A DNA stretch of 64,000 bases from Streptomyces sp. Ag109_O5-10 (GCF_900105755.1 NZ_FNTQ01000001.1:6510001-6574000); one strand, 5' to 3'. Counted from the stretch's first letter, positions 32,159-41,062 are shown. Notes: generated by a model from the letters alone, not told the origin. Translations and numbers: made by a program.

Positions 32159-32947
32159 ATGCGTGATCTCGGGGCGGGGTTCGGTTATCTCCTCAAGGGC
32201 CAGCGGTGGGTCGGGCGGCACGGACGGCAGTTCGGGTTCGGTCTGCTGCCCGGTCTGATCACCCTGGTTCTCTACGCGGCGGCCCTGGTCGCCCTCGCGA
32301 TATGGGGAGCGGACTTCGTCGCCTGGGCCACCCCGTTCGCCGACGACTGGTCCAGCCCCTGGCTCGGGCTCTTCCGCGGCTTCCTCACCGCCGTCCTGTT
32401 CGCCCTCGGCCTGCTCGGCGCCGTCCTCACCTTCACCGCCGTCACGCTGCTGGTCGGCCAGCCGTTCTACGAGAACCTCTCCGAGAAGGTCGACGCGGAC
32501 GTCTCGCCCGACGGCACCGCGCCCGGGTCCGGGCTGCCGTTCTGGCGCGAGCTGTGGATCTCCGCCCGGGACAGCCTGCGGATCCTGGTCCGGGCCGGCC
32601 TGTGGGGCGTCCTGCTCTTCGCCCTCGGCTTCCTGCCCTTCGTCGGGCAGACCGTCGTACCGGTCGTCGGCTTCTTCGTGACCGGCTTCTTCCTCACCGA
32701 GGAACTCACCGCCGTCGCCCTCCAGCGCCGGGGCGTCGACCTGCGCGCCCGGCTCGCCCTGCTGCGGTCCCGCAAGACCCTGGTGTGGGGCTTCGGCACC
32801 CCGCTGGGCCTCGCGTTCCTGGTCCCGTTCGTCGCGGTGTTCCTGATGCCGGGCGCGGTCGCCGGTGCCACCCTCCTCGCCCGCGACCTGCTGGGCGAGG
32901 AGACGGCCGAGGAGGACGAGCGGACCGGCGAACCCGTCAGTCCCTGA
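32159..32947 (+). CDS. EI24 domain membrane protein (CysZ-like)
   Basis: A 262-residue membrane protein of the EI24/CysZ family, with about four to five hydrophobic segments: 'LLPGLITLVLYAAALVALA', 'LFRGFLTAVLFALGLLGAVL', 'LRILVRAGLWGVLLFALGFL', 'VVPVVGFFVTGFFLTEELTA' and 'LVPFVAVFLMPGAVAGATLL'. CysZ in enterobacteria moves sulfate; function in Streptomyces is not established. The ATG at 32159 begins the homology. Its ribosome site is weak and the tandem repeat stops 37 bp upstream. Any longer reading through the repeat should be disregarded. Confidence 0.82.
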   Translation: MRDLGAGFGYLLKGQRWVGRHGRQFGFGLLPGLITLVLYAAALVALAIWGADFVAWATPFADDWSSPWLGLFRGFLTAVLFALGLLGAVLTFTAVTLLVGQPFYENLSEKVDADVSPDGTAPGSGLPFWRELWISARDSLRILVRAGLWGVLLFALGFLPFVGQTVVPVVGFFVTGFFLTEELTAVALQRRGVDLRARLALLRSRKTLVWGFGTPLGLAFLVPFVAVFLMPGAVAGATLLARDLLGEETAEEDERTGEPVSP

Positions 32948-34172
32948 ACGACGCGTCCGCCGCCACGGTCACGATCGCCCGTACCTGGTCGATGATGTCC
33001 ACCCGGTTCCGCACGAACTCCGGGTCGGTCACCTGCGTCGTGTTCCCGGCGCCGAACTGCAGCACCGGCGTGTGCACATGCCCGCCGGGCAGCCTGCCGT
33101 GCAGCCCGAGGCGGTCGCGCAGCAGCGTGGCCCGGTAGGCGATCTCGTTGGACAGGTAGTCCCCACCGCCCCCGGCCCGCGCGGTGGACCCGGCGGTCGG
33201 CCCGTCCGCCCGTACGACGGGGTCGGTCCCGCCCGCGGGTATCTCGGTCACCTCGGTGTGGTCGTACACCGGAAACCGGCCCGTGTCCGCCGCCGTGATC
33301 GCCGCGTACGGGAGGGTGGTGGTCGTCCACTGCGGCTGCGCGGCCGGGTCGGCGACCGGGACGGTCCCGGTCCGGCTCACGTTCTCGTTGTCCGGGAAGC
33401 CGCCCCGCCAGGCGCCGTTCGTCCGCTCCACGTCGAACCGCCCGACCCGCCCCTGGCTCACGGTCGTGAACAGGTCCACCTTGGGCAGGTACGGCCGCAG
33501 TGTCCGCTCCACGGTCCCGGCCGCGAAGTCGTCCCACCGCACCGGGAACACCGCCGTCTCCACCCGCGCGGGCCCCTCGTCGGTCTCGATCACGGTCCCG
33601 TCGAGGGCCAGCGCGCTCGCCCCGGACGGGTTGGAGATCCGGATGTCCCGGTCCAGCGTGAACGGGTCGAACCCGGTGACGAGGATCCGCCGGAGGCCCT
33701 TGCCCGGGTAGCGGATGTCCGTCTGCCCGCGCGAGGTCCGCTCCAGCAGGTCCAGCAGCGCGGCCCGCCGCCGCTCGCCCATCGCGAACCCCGGCGCCCA
33801 GGTGCGCACCTGGCGCGTCATCCCGAGCCGCGCCCAGTACAGCGGCCGGTCGTCGTCCCGGCTCAGGTCACCCCCGGCGGGCCCGCGCCCCTGCGCCCGG
33901 TCCACGGCCCGCCGCCACAGCGCCGCCCCCTGCCGTGCCACGGCCTGCCGCGCCTGCGCGTAGTTGTGGGCGTCCTCCAGCGCACGGGCGAACCCGGGGG
34001 CCACGGTGTCGAACCCGGACCGCCGGAGTATCTCCTGCGGCACCGGCTGGTCGAGCCGCTGTTCCTCGACGGTGGGGGAGGGGGCGGTGGCGGCGTGCGC
34101 GGCGGTGGGGACGAGCGCTCCGGCCAGCAGCACGACGCCGAGGACGCCGATCCGAACACGTGGGGAAGTCAA
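32937..34172 (-). CDS. Secreted pyroglutamyl-peptidase I homologue with Cys-to-Ser change
   Basis: A 411-residue exported protein. Residues 1-28 form a signal peptide (RVRIGVLGVVLLAGALVP, ending in AHA). The C-terminal half is pyroglutamyl-peptidase I-like: 'RRILVTGFDPFTLDRDIRIS', then 'NPSGASALALDG', a 'QGRVGRFDVERTN' segment holding the expected Glu, and 'GGHVHTPVLQF' with the His. Where the family has the nucleophile (TYVCNHxxY), this protein reads GDYLSNEIAYR, with Ser in place of Cys. It is also twice the usual length and exported, so its activity may differ. TTG at 34172 is the apparent start, with GGAAGG upstream; the gene end overlaps the EI24 gene end by 11 bp. Confidence 0.75.
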   Translation of the reverse strand: MTSPRVRIGVLGVVLLAGALVPTAAHAATAPSPTVEEQRLDQPVPQEILRRSGFDTVAPGFARALEDAHNYAQARQAVARQGAALWRRAVDRAQGRGPAGGDLSRDDDRPLYWARLGMTRQVRTWAPGFAMGERRRAALLDLLERTSRGQTDIRYPGKGLRRILVTGFDPFTLDRDIRISNPSGASALALDGTVIETDEGPARVETAVFPVRWDDFAAGTVERTLRPYLPKVDLFTTVSQGRVGRFDVERTNGAWRGGFPDNENVSRTGTVPVADPAAQPQWTTTTLPYAAITAADTGRFPVYDHTEVTEIPAGGTDPVVRADGPTAGSTARAGGGGDYLSNEIAYRATLLRDRLGLHGRLPGGHVHTPVLQFGAGNTTQVTDPEFVRNRVDIIDQVRAIVTVAADASFRD

Positions 34173-34382
34173 GGGGGTTGGCCTTCCGTCGCAGTGGGGT
34201 GCGTGGTGCCGATCGGGCGCAGTATCGCGTGTGGGTCGCGGTGTGGTCTACACCATGAACCCCCCGACGAGCCCGTGGGCGTTTGTGAAGGGTTCGTACG
34301 AGATCGCTGCGACGCGCCCGATGACCGGCCGACTTCTCACAGCCGCGGCTAAGGTCGGAGCCGGGACCAGTCCCCCTTGAGC

Positions 34383-34418
34383 AGCCCCGGTCCGGGACCT
34401 GACCCCTGGACCGGGGCT
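34383..34418 (-). terminator. Terminator hairpin after the second aldose epimerase gene
   Basis: AGCCCCGGTCC (34383-34393) pairs perfectly with GGACCGGGGCT (34408-34418) around a 14-base loop, 19 bp beyond the epimerase stop. Confidence 0.7.
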
Positions 34419-34436
34419 TGCGTGCTCTGCGGAGCG

Positions 34437-35411
34437 TCAGTCCCGGACGCCGAAGCCGTACACGGTCGCCGAGCGGTAGGTCCGGCCCGGGTCCAGCCGG
34501 GTGCTCGGGAAGTCGGGGCGGTTGGGGGAGTCCGGGAAGTGCTGGGTCTCCAGGGCGACACCGTCGCCGGGGGCGAAGGGCCCGGTCAGGTGCTCGGCGG
34601 TGTAGAGCTGGATGCCCGGCTCCGTGGTGGCCACGGTGAGGGTGCGGCCGGACGCCGGGTCGTACAGCTCGGCGATCTCCACCGGAGTCTCCGTCACCCC
34701 CTTGTCGAGGACGAGGTTGTGGTCGTAGCCGGAGCCGACCTCGCGGGCCGCACGGAAGTCGAACCGGGTGCCGGAGACGTCCGCCGGGTCTCCGGTCGGG
34801 ATCAGGTCCCCGTCCACGGGGGTGTAGCGCGAGGCCGCGATCCGCAGCTCGTGGCCGCCCGCGTGCCCGGAGCCGGCCAGGTTGAAGTAGCTGTGGTTGG
34901 TGAGGTTCACGACGGTCGGCGCGTCGGTGACCGCCTCGTAGGAGATGTGCAGCGCCCCCGACTCGTCCAGCGTGTACGTCACGGCGACCGCCAGTTGCCC
35001 CGGGAACCCCTCCTCCCCGTGCGGGCTCACCCGGGTCAGCCGCACCCCGTGCTCGACGGCCGTCGCCTCCCACACCCGCTTGTCGAAACCGCGGGCGCCG
35101 CCGTGCAGGGAGTTGGGCGCGTTGTTCGGCTCCAGGGCGTAGGTCACGCCGTCCAGCGGGAAGCGGGCGTGCGCGATCCGGTTGGCGTACCGGCCGACCA
35201 GGGCGCCGAAGTAGGGCCCCGGGTTCTCCAGGTAGCCGTCCAGGCCGGCGAACCCCAGCACCACGTCCGCGGTCCGCCCGTCCCGGTCCGGCACCTCGGC
35301 CGACTGCACGATCCCGCCGTACGACAGCACCCGCACCCGGGTCCCCGCGCGTTCCAGTGTCCAGCGGTGCACCTCGGTGCCGTCGGAAAGTGTGCCGAAA
35401 AGTTCGCTCAT
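34437..35411 (-). CDS. Aldose 1-epimerase (cytoplasmic)
   Basis: A 324-residue galactose-mutarotase-type enzyme, closely similar in pattern to the exported one at 17130-18284 but without a signal peptide: 'RVRVLSYGGIVQSAEVPDRD', 'GRYANRIAHARFPLDGVTY', 'NSLHGGARGFDKRVWEA', 'TVVNLTNHSYFNLAGSGHAG' with the catalytic His, and 'GVALETQHFPDSPNRPDFPS' with the Glu motif. It interconverts sugar anomers in the cytoplasm. It is a stand-alone gene with its own terminator. The two paralogues suggest separate mutarotation outside and inside the cell. Confidence 0.92.
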   Translation of the reverse strand: MSELFGTLSDGTEVHRWTLERAGTRVRVLSYGGIVQSAEVPDRDGRTADVVLGFAGLDGYLENPGPYFGALVGRYANRIAHARFPLDGVTYALEPNNAPNSLHGGARGFDKRVWEATAVEHGVRLTRVSPHGEEGFPGQLAVAVTYTLDESGALHISYEAVTDAPTVVNLTNHSYFNLAGSGHAGGHELRIAASRYTPVDGDLIPTGDPADVSGTRFDFRAAREVGSGYDHNLVLDKGVTETPVEIAELYDPASGRTLTVATTEPGIQLYTAEHLTGPFAPGDGVALETQHFPDSPNRPDFPSTRLDPGRTYRSATVYGFGVRD

Positions 35412-35433
35412 GGGGAAACCCTAAGCCAAGGGT

Positions 35434-36333
35434 CTAGTCCACCGGATCCTTGGCGGTGATGGCCCGGTAGGCGATCGCGGCCAGCTTCGACTGGCCGTCG
35501 GTGCTCGGATGGAACCAGTCCCAGTGACTGAGCTGATCGGTGCCGAACCGGTACGCGTACACCGCCCCGCCGTCGAACCGGCACCGCCGGTCCTTGGCGC
35601 AGACCTCCCGCAGCACCTTGTTGTAGTCCTCGACCCGCTGCTGCACCTTGTCCCGGCGCACGGTCGCCGCGCTGGTCAGGTTGTCCGCGTCGGAGAGCAT
35701 GGACGGACAGATGCCCAGCTTCCACACCTGCTTGCCCAGCGGGTTGGTCCGCCCCTCGGACCACAGCCGCTTCAGGTTCGGCACGCTCGCGACGTACACC
35801 TGCGTCTTCGGCAGCGCCTTGCGCAGGGTGGCCAGCGCGTCCTCGAACTCGCCGCGGAAGTCGGCCACCGAGGTCATCGCGCGCACCGACGTACGGCAGG
35901 CGTCGTTCGCCCCCACCATCACCGTCACCAACTGGGGCCTGCGGGCCGCCGCGTCGGCCATCTGCCCCGGCAGGTCGGCCATCCGGGCGCCGGTCTCCGC
36001 GTAGTTCCAGCTGTGGTCGGCCGCCTGCGCCCGCCCCAGCAGGCGCACCGCGAGGCTGTCCACGTGCTCGCTGGTGCCGGTCGCCCAGGACACCTCGGGG
36101 CAGTCCGAGAGGACCGTGCAGGCATCGAAGCCGCGGGTGATGGAGTCGCCGACGGCCGCGATCGAGGCCGGGCTGCGGTCCCACAGCTGTACGGCCCGGG
36201 AGGCCCGCGTCTTCTCGCCCTTGGTCGAGGCGGAGGAACCGCCCAGCACGCCGCACCCCGCCACCCCCAGCGCGGCGGTGAGGGCGACGGCGCCTGCCAG
36301 GGCACGCGAACGCCGGCGTCGCTGCTTGCGCAT
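35434..36333 (-). CDS. SGNH/GDSL-type hydrolase lipoprotein
   Basis: A 299-residue secreted esterase. The N terminus has a basic start (MRKQRRRRSR), a hydrophobic stretch and a lipobox LGVAGC, so it is probably a surface lipoprotein. SGNH blocks are clear: block I 'SIAAVGDSITRGFDAC' (nucleophile Ser), block II 'NYAETGARMADLPGQM', block III 'TVMVGANDACRTSV', block V 'LSHWDWFHPSTDGQ' with the Asp and His. Such enzymes hydrolyse lipids or acyl esters. The ATG at 36333 is preferred because it starts the signal peptide; the frame is open upstream. Confidence 0.87.
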   Translation of the reverse strand: MRKQRRRRSRALAGAVALTAALGVAGCGVLGGSSASTKGEKTRASRAVQLWDRSPASIAAVGDSITRGFDACTVLSDCPEVSWATGTSEHVDSLAVRLLGRAQAADHSWNYAETGARMADLPGQMADAAARRPQLVTVMVGANDACRTSVRAMTSVADFRGEFEDALATLRKALPKTQVYVASVPNLKRLWSEGRTNPLGKQVWKLGICPSMLSDADNLTSAATVRRDKVQQRVEDYNKVLREVCAKDRRCRFDGGAVYAYRFGTDQLSHWDWFHPSTDGQSKLAAIAYRAITAKDPVD

Positions 36334-36588
36334 ACCCCTTCGGTCCTCTCCGTCCGCTGCCCGATCGTCCCGTCCATAACAACGCACGGGAGTTCCCGCC
36401 CCGCGCCCTGCAACGGACCACCCCCGTACAAGCGTCCCCCTGGGTGAATGGCGGGGGTTTCCTGGCTGTGGGACCGACGGTACGTCACACTCCTTGCGCC
36501 ACCGCACGGTAGCCTCGCCATCAACGCGGCGGTCGCGTCACTGCCGTCGGCCAGCCAGCAAGATGTCCCGCTCAGCCCGGAGGTTCCG

Positions 36589-37083
36589 GTGACGACACGT
36601 GGAGTTCTGTACGTGCACTCCGCGCCCCGCGCGCTGTGCCCGCATGTCGAGTGGGCCGTCGCCGGGGTGCTCGGCACGCGCGTCAACCTCGACTGGATCC
36701 GCCAGCCGGCCGCACCCGGCACCTGGCGCTCCGAGTTCTCCTGGCAGGGCGAGGTCGGCACGGCCTCCAAACTGGCGTCCGCGCTGCGCGGCTGGCACCT
36801 GCTCCGCTTCGAGGTCACCGCCGAGCCCTGCGCGAAGGCCGAGGGCGAGCGCTACAGCTGCACCCCCGACCTCGGCATCTTCCACGCGGTCACCGGAATC
36901 CACGGCGACATCCTCATCCCGGAGGACCGTCTGAGGGCCGCCCTGACCCGCTCACAGCGCGGCGAGACGGCCCTGGAGGCCGAGATCGCCAAACTCCTCG
37001 GCAAGCCCTGGGACGACGAACTGGAGCCCTTCCGCTACGCGGGCGAGGGCGCGCCGGTGCGGTGGCTCCACCAGGTGGTCTGA
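36589..37083 (+). CDS. DUF3145 family protein
   Basis: A 164-residue cytoplasmic protein of an actinobacterial family of unknown function. The conserved core begins TTRGVLYVHSAPRALCPHVE, followed by 'RVNLDWIRQPAAPGTWRSEF', 'LRGWHLLRFEVTAEP' and 'CTPDLGIFHAVTGIHGDILI'. The GTG at 36589 is chosen: it has GGAGG six bases upstream and begins the conserved domain, whereas earlier in-frame starts add about 47 non-conserved residues. It is convergent with fabF, separated by two facing repeat copies. Confidence 0.85.
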   Translation: MTTRGVLYVHSAPRALCPHVEWAVAGVLGTRVNLDWIRQPAAPGTWRSEFSWQGEVGTASKLASALRGWHLLRFEVTAEPCAKAEGERYSCTPDLGIFHAVTGIHGDILIPEDRLRAALTRSQRGETALEAEIAKLLGKPWDDELEPFRYAGEGAPVRWLHQVV

Positions 37084-37142
37084 GCGCGTCGGCTTTCGCC
37101 GGAGGTGCCGCGCCGTGGCGTCTGGCGACCGCGGCGCCGTCG

Positions 37143-37230
37143 TGGCTTGTCGCGCAGTTCCCCGCGCCCCTCAAGGGGCGTTCGGCAGCGCCCCTGTTTT
37201 CCAGGGGCGCGGGGAACTGCGCGATCAACC
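37143..37230. repeat. Two facing intergenic repeat copies
   Basis: A forward copy (GCGCAGTTCCCCGCGCCCC at about 37151) and a reverse copy (GGGGCGCGGGGAACTGCGCG at about 37194) lie head to head around TTTTCC. The pair forms a long bidirectional hairpin between the convergent DUF3145 and fabF genes. Confidence 0.9.
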
Positions 37231-37264
37231 CCCACCGGGCCGTCAGACGACAACGAAACGCGAA

Positions 37265-37297
37265 GTGGCCCGAACTCCAACGAGGAGTCCGGGCCAC
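37265..37297 (-). terminator. Terminator hairpin after fabF
   Basis: GTGGCCCGAACTCC (37265-37278) pairs with GGAGTCCGGGCCAC (37284-37297) with one mismatch and a 5-base loop. It lies 20 bp past the fabF stop and ends the fatty acid synthase operon. Confidence 0.75.
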
Positions 37298-37317
37298 AAG
37301 CCTCAGCGCAGCGTCTC

Positions 37318-38580
37318 TCACACGGTCCTGAACGCCAGGACGACGTTGTGGCCGCCGAAGCCGAACGAGTCGTTCAGCGCGGCGATCCGGCCCTCGGGCA
37401 GCTGCCGTGCCTCGCCCCGCACCACGTCCGCGTTGACCTCGGGGTCGAGGTCGTCGAGGTTGATGGTCGGCGGAGCCGTCCGGTTCACCAGCGCCAGGAT
37501 CGACGCGACGGTCTCGATCCCGCCGGCACCGCCCAGCAGGTGACCGGTCATCGACTTGGTCGCGGAGATCGCCATGTGGTCGACGTCGTCGCCGAACACC
37601 TTCCGCAGCGCCTTGATCTCGGCCACGTCACCCTGCGGCGTCGACGTCGCGTGCGCGTTGACGTGCACGATCTCGGCCGGCTTCAGGTCCGTGTTGTCGA
37701 GCAGGTTCTGCAGCGCGTGCGCGATCCCGTTGCCCGACGGCTCCGGCTGCGTGATGTGGTGCGCGTCGGCCGAGATGCCCTGGCCGACCGCCTCCGCGTA
37801 GATCCGCGCCCCGCGCGCCCTCGCGTGCTCCTCGGACTCCAGGACGATCACGCCCGCGCCCTCGCCGAGGACGAAGCCGTCACGGCCGGAGTCGTAGGGA
37901 CGCGACGCACCCTCGGGGTCGTCGTTGTTCTTGGACATCGCCATCATGTTGCCGAACGCGGCGATCGGCAGCGGGTGGATCGCCGCCTCCGTGCCGCCGG
38001 CCACGACGATGTCCGCACGCCCGGTGCGGATCATCTCGATGGCGTACCCGATGGCCTCGGCGCCGGAGGCGCAGGCCGACACGGGCGTGTGCACACCGGC
38101 CCGCGCACCCAGCTCGATACCGACGTTGGCGGCCGGCGAGTTGGGCATCAGCATCGGCACGGTGTGCGGGGAGACACGGCGTACGCCCTTCTCCTTGAGC
38201 ACGTCGTACTGGTCGAGCAGGGTCGTCACGCCGCCGATGCCGGAGGCGATGACGGCGCCGACCCGGTCGGGGTTGGCGGACGCGTCCTCACCGGCCTTGG
38301 CGGTGAAACCGGCGTCCTTCCAGGCCTCCTTGGCGGCGATCAGCGCGAACTGCGCGGACCGGTCCAGCTTGCGGGCCTGCGGGCGGGGGATGATCTCGCC
38401 CGGTTCGACGGCGATCTGCGCCGCGATACGGACGGGCAGCTCGGCCGCCCAGTCCTGCTCCAGGAGGCTGACGCCGGACTTGCCGGCGACCAGGGCCTCC
38501 CAGAACGAAGCTGCGTCGCCACCCAGCGGTGTGGTTGCGCCGATACCGGTGACGACCACGGTGCGATTGGTCGGGCTCAC
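37318..38580 (-). CDS. fabF: 3-oxoacyl-[ACP] synthase II
   Basis: A 420-residue condensing enzyme of type II fatty acid synthesis that extends acyl-ACP with malonyl-ACP. The catalytic Cys is in 'VHTPVSACASGAEAIGYAI', and the two His residues are in 'HVNAHATSTPQGD' and 'TGHLLGGAGGIETV'. 'ALNDSFGFGGHNVVLAF' closes the protein. The GTG at 38580 (VSPTNRTVVVTGIGATTPLG) is set by GGAGAAAG. It is the last gene of the fabD-fabH-acpP-fabF operon and is followed by a strong terminator. Confidence 0.96.
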   Translation of the reverse strand: MSPTNRTVVVTGIGATTPLGGDAASFWEALVAGKSGVSLLEQDWAAELPVRIAAQIAVEPGEIIPRPQARKLDRSAQFALIAAKEAWKDAGFTAKAGEDASANPDRVGAVIASGIGGVTTLLDQYDVLKEKGVRRVSPHTVPMLMPNSPAANVGIELGARAGVHTPVSACASGAEAIGYAIEMIRTGRADIVVAGGTEAAIHPLPIAAFGNMMAMSKNNDDPEGASRPYDSGRDGFVLGEGAGVIVLESEEHARARGARIYAEAVGQGISADAHHITQPEPSGNGIAHALQNLLDNTDLKPAEIVHVNAHATSTPQGDVAEIKALRKVFGDDVDHMAISATKSMTGHLLGGAGGIETVASILALVNRTAPPTINLDDLDPEVNADVVRGEARQLPEGRIAALNDSFGFGGHNVVLAFRTV

Positions 38581-38665
38581 GGGAATTCTTTCTCCAACGG
38601 ATACGGGATTCGACGGCGCCACCGCCGGGTGGCGGGGCATTGCAGCCGGAGGCTAGTTAACTGCC

Positions 38666-38914
38666 TCAGGCCTGGTGCTTGAGGATGTAGTCGGTCGCGT
38701 CGCCGACGGTCTTGAGGTTCTTGACGTCCTCGTCCGGGATCTTGACGTCGAAGCGCTCCTCGGCGGCGACGACGACCTCGACCATGGACAGCGAGTCGAC
38801 GTCCAGGTCGTCGGTGAAGGACTTGTCCAGCTGGACGTCCTCAACCGGGATGCCGGCGATCTCGTTCACGATCTCGGCGAGACCTTCGACGATCTCTTCC
38901 TGAGTGGCGGCCAT
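38666..38914 (-). CDS. acpP: Acyl carrier protein
   Basis: An 82-residue acidic carrier protein. The phosphopantetheine attachment motif is 'DDLDVDSLSMVEVVVAAEE', with Ser41 of DSL. The rest is the usual four-helix arrangement (MAATQEEIVEGLAEIVNEIA at the start and VKNLKTVGDATDYILKHQA at the end). It carries the growing chain for FabD, FabH and FabF encoded beside it. An 89-bp gap separates it from fabH and an 85-bp gap from fabF. Confidence 0.96.
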   Translation of the reverse strand: MAATQEEIVEGLAEIVNEIAGIPVEDVQLDKSFTDDLDVDSLSMVEVVVAAEERFDVKIPDEDVKNLKTVGDATDYILKHQA

Positions 38915-39003
38915 GTCAGGCGCTCCTTCTTAGATGTTCCAGACGGTTGCTGCGGTACTGCGGACGGCGACCCGTTCCGGATGCATGATCCGGCACGGAG
39001 TGC

Positions 39004-40035
39004 CTAGGGGAGGGTAACGACAGTGGCGGCGTAGACGAGACCCGCCCCGAACCCGATGACGAGTGCGGTGTCGCCGCTCTTCGCCTCACCGGTCGCCAGA
39101 AGCCGCTCCATCGCGAGCGGGATCGAGGCGGCCGAGGTGTTGCCGGTGGTGCGGATGTCACGGGCGACCGTGACGTGCTCCGGCAGCTTGAGAGTCTTCA
39201 CCATCGAGTCGATGATCCGCACATTGGCCTGGTGCGGGATGAAGACGTCCAGGTCGTCCGCGCTGATCCCGGCCGCGTCCAGCGCCTGCTGAGCGACCTT
39301 CGCCATCTCGAACACGGCCCAGCGGAACACCGCCTGGCCCTCCTGCGTGATCGCCGGGAACTTGACGTTGCCCTGGCTGTCGACCGGCAGCCCGGACCTG
39401 TCCCCGAAGTGGAAACGGTCCCAGGGGACGGTCTGCTTGATGGTCTCCGACTTGTCGCCCTCGGAGCCCCACACCGTCGGGCCGATCGCCGGCTCCTGCG
39501 AGGGGCCGACCACGACCGCGCCCGCGCCGTCGCCGAACAGGAAGGCGGTGGCCCGGTCCTCCAGGTCGGTGAGGTCGCTGAGCCGCTCCACGCCGATGAC
39601 GAGCACGTACTCGGCGGAACCCTCCACCACCATGCCCTTGGCGAGCGTGAGGCCGTAGCCGAAGCCCGCGCAGCCGGCGGAGATGTCGAAGGCGGCGGCC
39701 TTGTTCGTGCCCAGCTTGTCGGCGATCTCGGTCGCGACGGCCGGGGTCTGGCTGAAGTGCGAGACGGTGGAGACGACCACGGCGCCGATCTGCTCGGCGG
39801 AGATGCCCGCGTCCGCGATCGCCTTGCCGGACGCCTCGATGGACATCGCGGCGACCGTCTCCTCGGGGCCCGCCCAGTGGCGGGTCTCGATGCCGGAGCG
39901 CGACCGGATCCACTCGTCGGAGGAGTCGATCGTCTCCAGGATCACCTCGTTGGGCACCACGCGGGTCGGGCGGTAGCCGCCGACACCGAGGATGCGCGCG
40001 TACGGAGCACCCTTGCTGGGCTTGATCTTCGACAT
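39004..40035 (-). CDS. fabH: 3-oxoacyl-[ACP] synthase III
   Basis: A 343-residue initiating ketosynthase that condenses acyl-CoA with malonyl-ACP; in Streptomyces it accepts branched starters. The Cys-His-Asn triad is visible: Cys122 in 'AAFDISAGCAGFGYGLTLA', His in 'DVFIPHQANVRIIDSMV' and Asn in 'TTGNTSAASIPLAMERL'. The ATG at 40035 follows the fabD stop by 17 bp. Confidence 0.96.
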   Translation of the reverse strand: MSKIKPSKGAPYARILGVGGYRPTRVVPNEVILETIDSSDEWIRSRSGIETRHWAGPEETVAAMSIEASGKAIADAGISAEQIGAVVVSTVSHFSQTPAVATEIADKLGTNKAAAFDISAGCAGFGYGLTLAKGMVVEGSAEYVLVIGVERLSDLTDLEDRATAFLFGDGAGAVVVGPSQEPAIGPTVWGSEGDKSETIKQTVPWDRFHFGDRSGLPVDSQGNVKFPAITQEGQAVFRWAVFEMAKVAQQALDAAGISADDLDVFIPHQANVRIIDSMVKTLKLPEHVTVARDIRTTGNTSAASIPLAMERLLATGEAKSGDTALVIGFGAGLVYAATVVTLP

Positions 40036-40052
40036 CGCAATGGGCTCCTGAT

Positions 40053-40973
40053 TCAGCTGTGCTCGGCGATGAGCTCGCGGGCCGCGTCGAGGTCGTCGGG
40101 GGTCTTCAGGGCGAGCGTCTTCACGCCGGGCAGGGCCCGCTTGGCCAGGCCGGTCAGGGTGCCGCCGGGGCACACCTCCAGGAGGGCGGTGACGCCGAGC
40201 TCCTTGAAGGTCTCCATGCACAGGTCCCAGCGGACCGGGTTGGCGACCTGGCCGACGAGCCGCTCCACGATCTCGGCGCCGGACGCGACGGCCCGGCCGT
40301 CCTTGTTGGAGACGTAGGTGAACTTCGGGTCCATCGGGGCGAGTTCCCTGGCCGCCTCGGCCAGCTTCTCGACGGCGGGGCCCATGTGGTGCGTGTGGAA
40401 GGCGCCGGCGACCTTGAGGGCGACGACCTTGCGGACGCCCTCGGGCTTGTCCTCGTTCAGTGCGGCGAGCTGCTCCAGGGTGCCGGCCGCGACGATCTGA
40501 CCCGCGCCGTTGATGTTCGCCGGGGTCAGGCCGAGCTTCGCCAGGTGCGCCACGGAGACCTCGGGGTCGCCGCCGAGCAGCGCCGACATGCCGGTCTCGG
40601 TGATCGCGGCGGCCTCGGCCATCGCCAGGCCGCGCTTGCGCACGAGGGCCAGCGCGGCGGTCTCGTCCAGGACGCCCGCGAAGGCGGCGGCGGTGATCTC
40701 TCCGACGCTGTGCCCGGCGACCGCACCCGGCGCGATGTCGGCGATGTCACCGAGTGCCGTGCCGGAGACGAGTCCGGCGGCGACGAGCAGCGGCTGGGCG
40801 ATCGCGGTGTCCCGGATCTCGTCCGCGTCGGCGTGCGTGCCGTAGTGCACCAGGTCGAGACCGATGGCGTCCGACCAGGCACGCAGACGGTCCTCGACAC
40901 CGGGAAGGTCGAGCCAGGGGGTCAGGAAGCCAGGGGTCTGGGCGCCCTGGCCGGGAGCGACGAGTACGAGCAC
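40053..40973 (-). CDS. fabD: Malonyl-CoA:ACP malonyltransferase
   Basis: A 306-residue acyltransferase loading malonyl onto ACP. 'LVLVAPGQGAQTPGFLTPWL' is the N-terminal oxyanion segment, 'GAVAGHSVGEITAAAFAGVL' holds the Ser nucleophile in GHSVGE, and 'KVAGAFHTHHMGPAVEKLA' the catalytic His. I take the GTG at 40973; a second GTG six bases upstream is equally possible. It is the first gene of the operon behind the probable FasR site and may supply malonyl-ACP to polyketide synthases as well. Confidence 0.95.
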   Translation of the reverse strand: MLVLVAPGQGAQTPGFLTPWLDLPGVEDRLRAWSDAIGLDLVHYGTHADADEIRDTAIAQPLLVAAGLVSGTALGDIADIAPGAVAGHSVGEITAAAFAGVLDETAALALVRKRGLAMAEAAAITETGMSALLGGDPEVSVAHLAKLGLTPANINGAGQIVAAGTLEQLAALNEDKPEGVRKVVALKVAGAFHTHHMGPAVEKLAEAARELAPMDPKFTYVSNKDGRAVASGAEIVERLVGQVANPVRWDLCMETFKELGVTALLEVCPGGTLTGLAKRALPGVKTLALKTPDDLDAARELIAEHS

Positions 40974-41039
40974 TCTCACACTCTCTCTTGGGGACGGCCA
41001 CGGCCGCCCGTGGGGACAGGGACGAAGAACACGAGGGGG

Positions 41040-41060
41040 TTTTGTGGGCCCCCGACAAAA
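41040..41060. promoter_or_regulatory. TTTTGT-N9-ACAAAA inverted repeat, probable FasR operator
   Basis: A perfect 6-9-6 inverted repeat in the 89-bp gap between the fasR stop (41063) and fabD start (40973). FasR of Streptomyces coelicolor is known to activate the fabD operon by binding upstream of fabD; the position and symmetry here suit that site. The spacer GGGCCCCCG makes it stand out. Confidence 0.7.
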
Positions 41061-41062
41061 TC

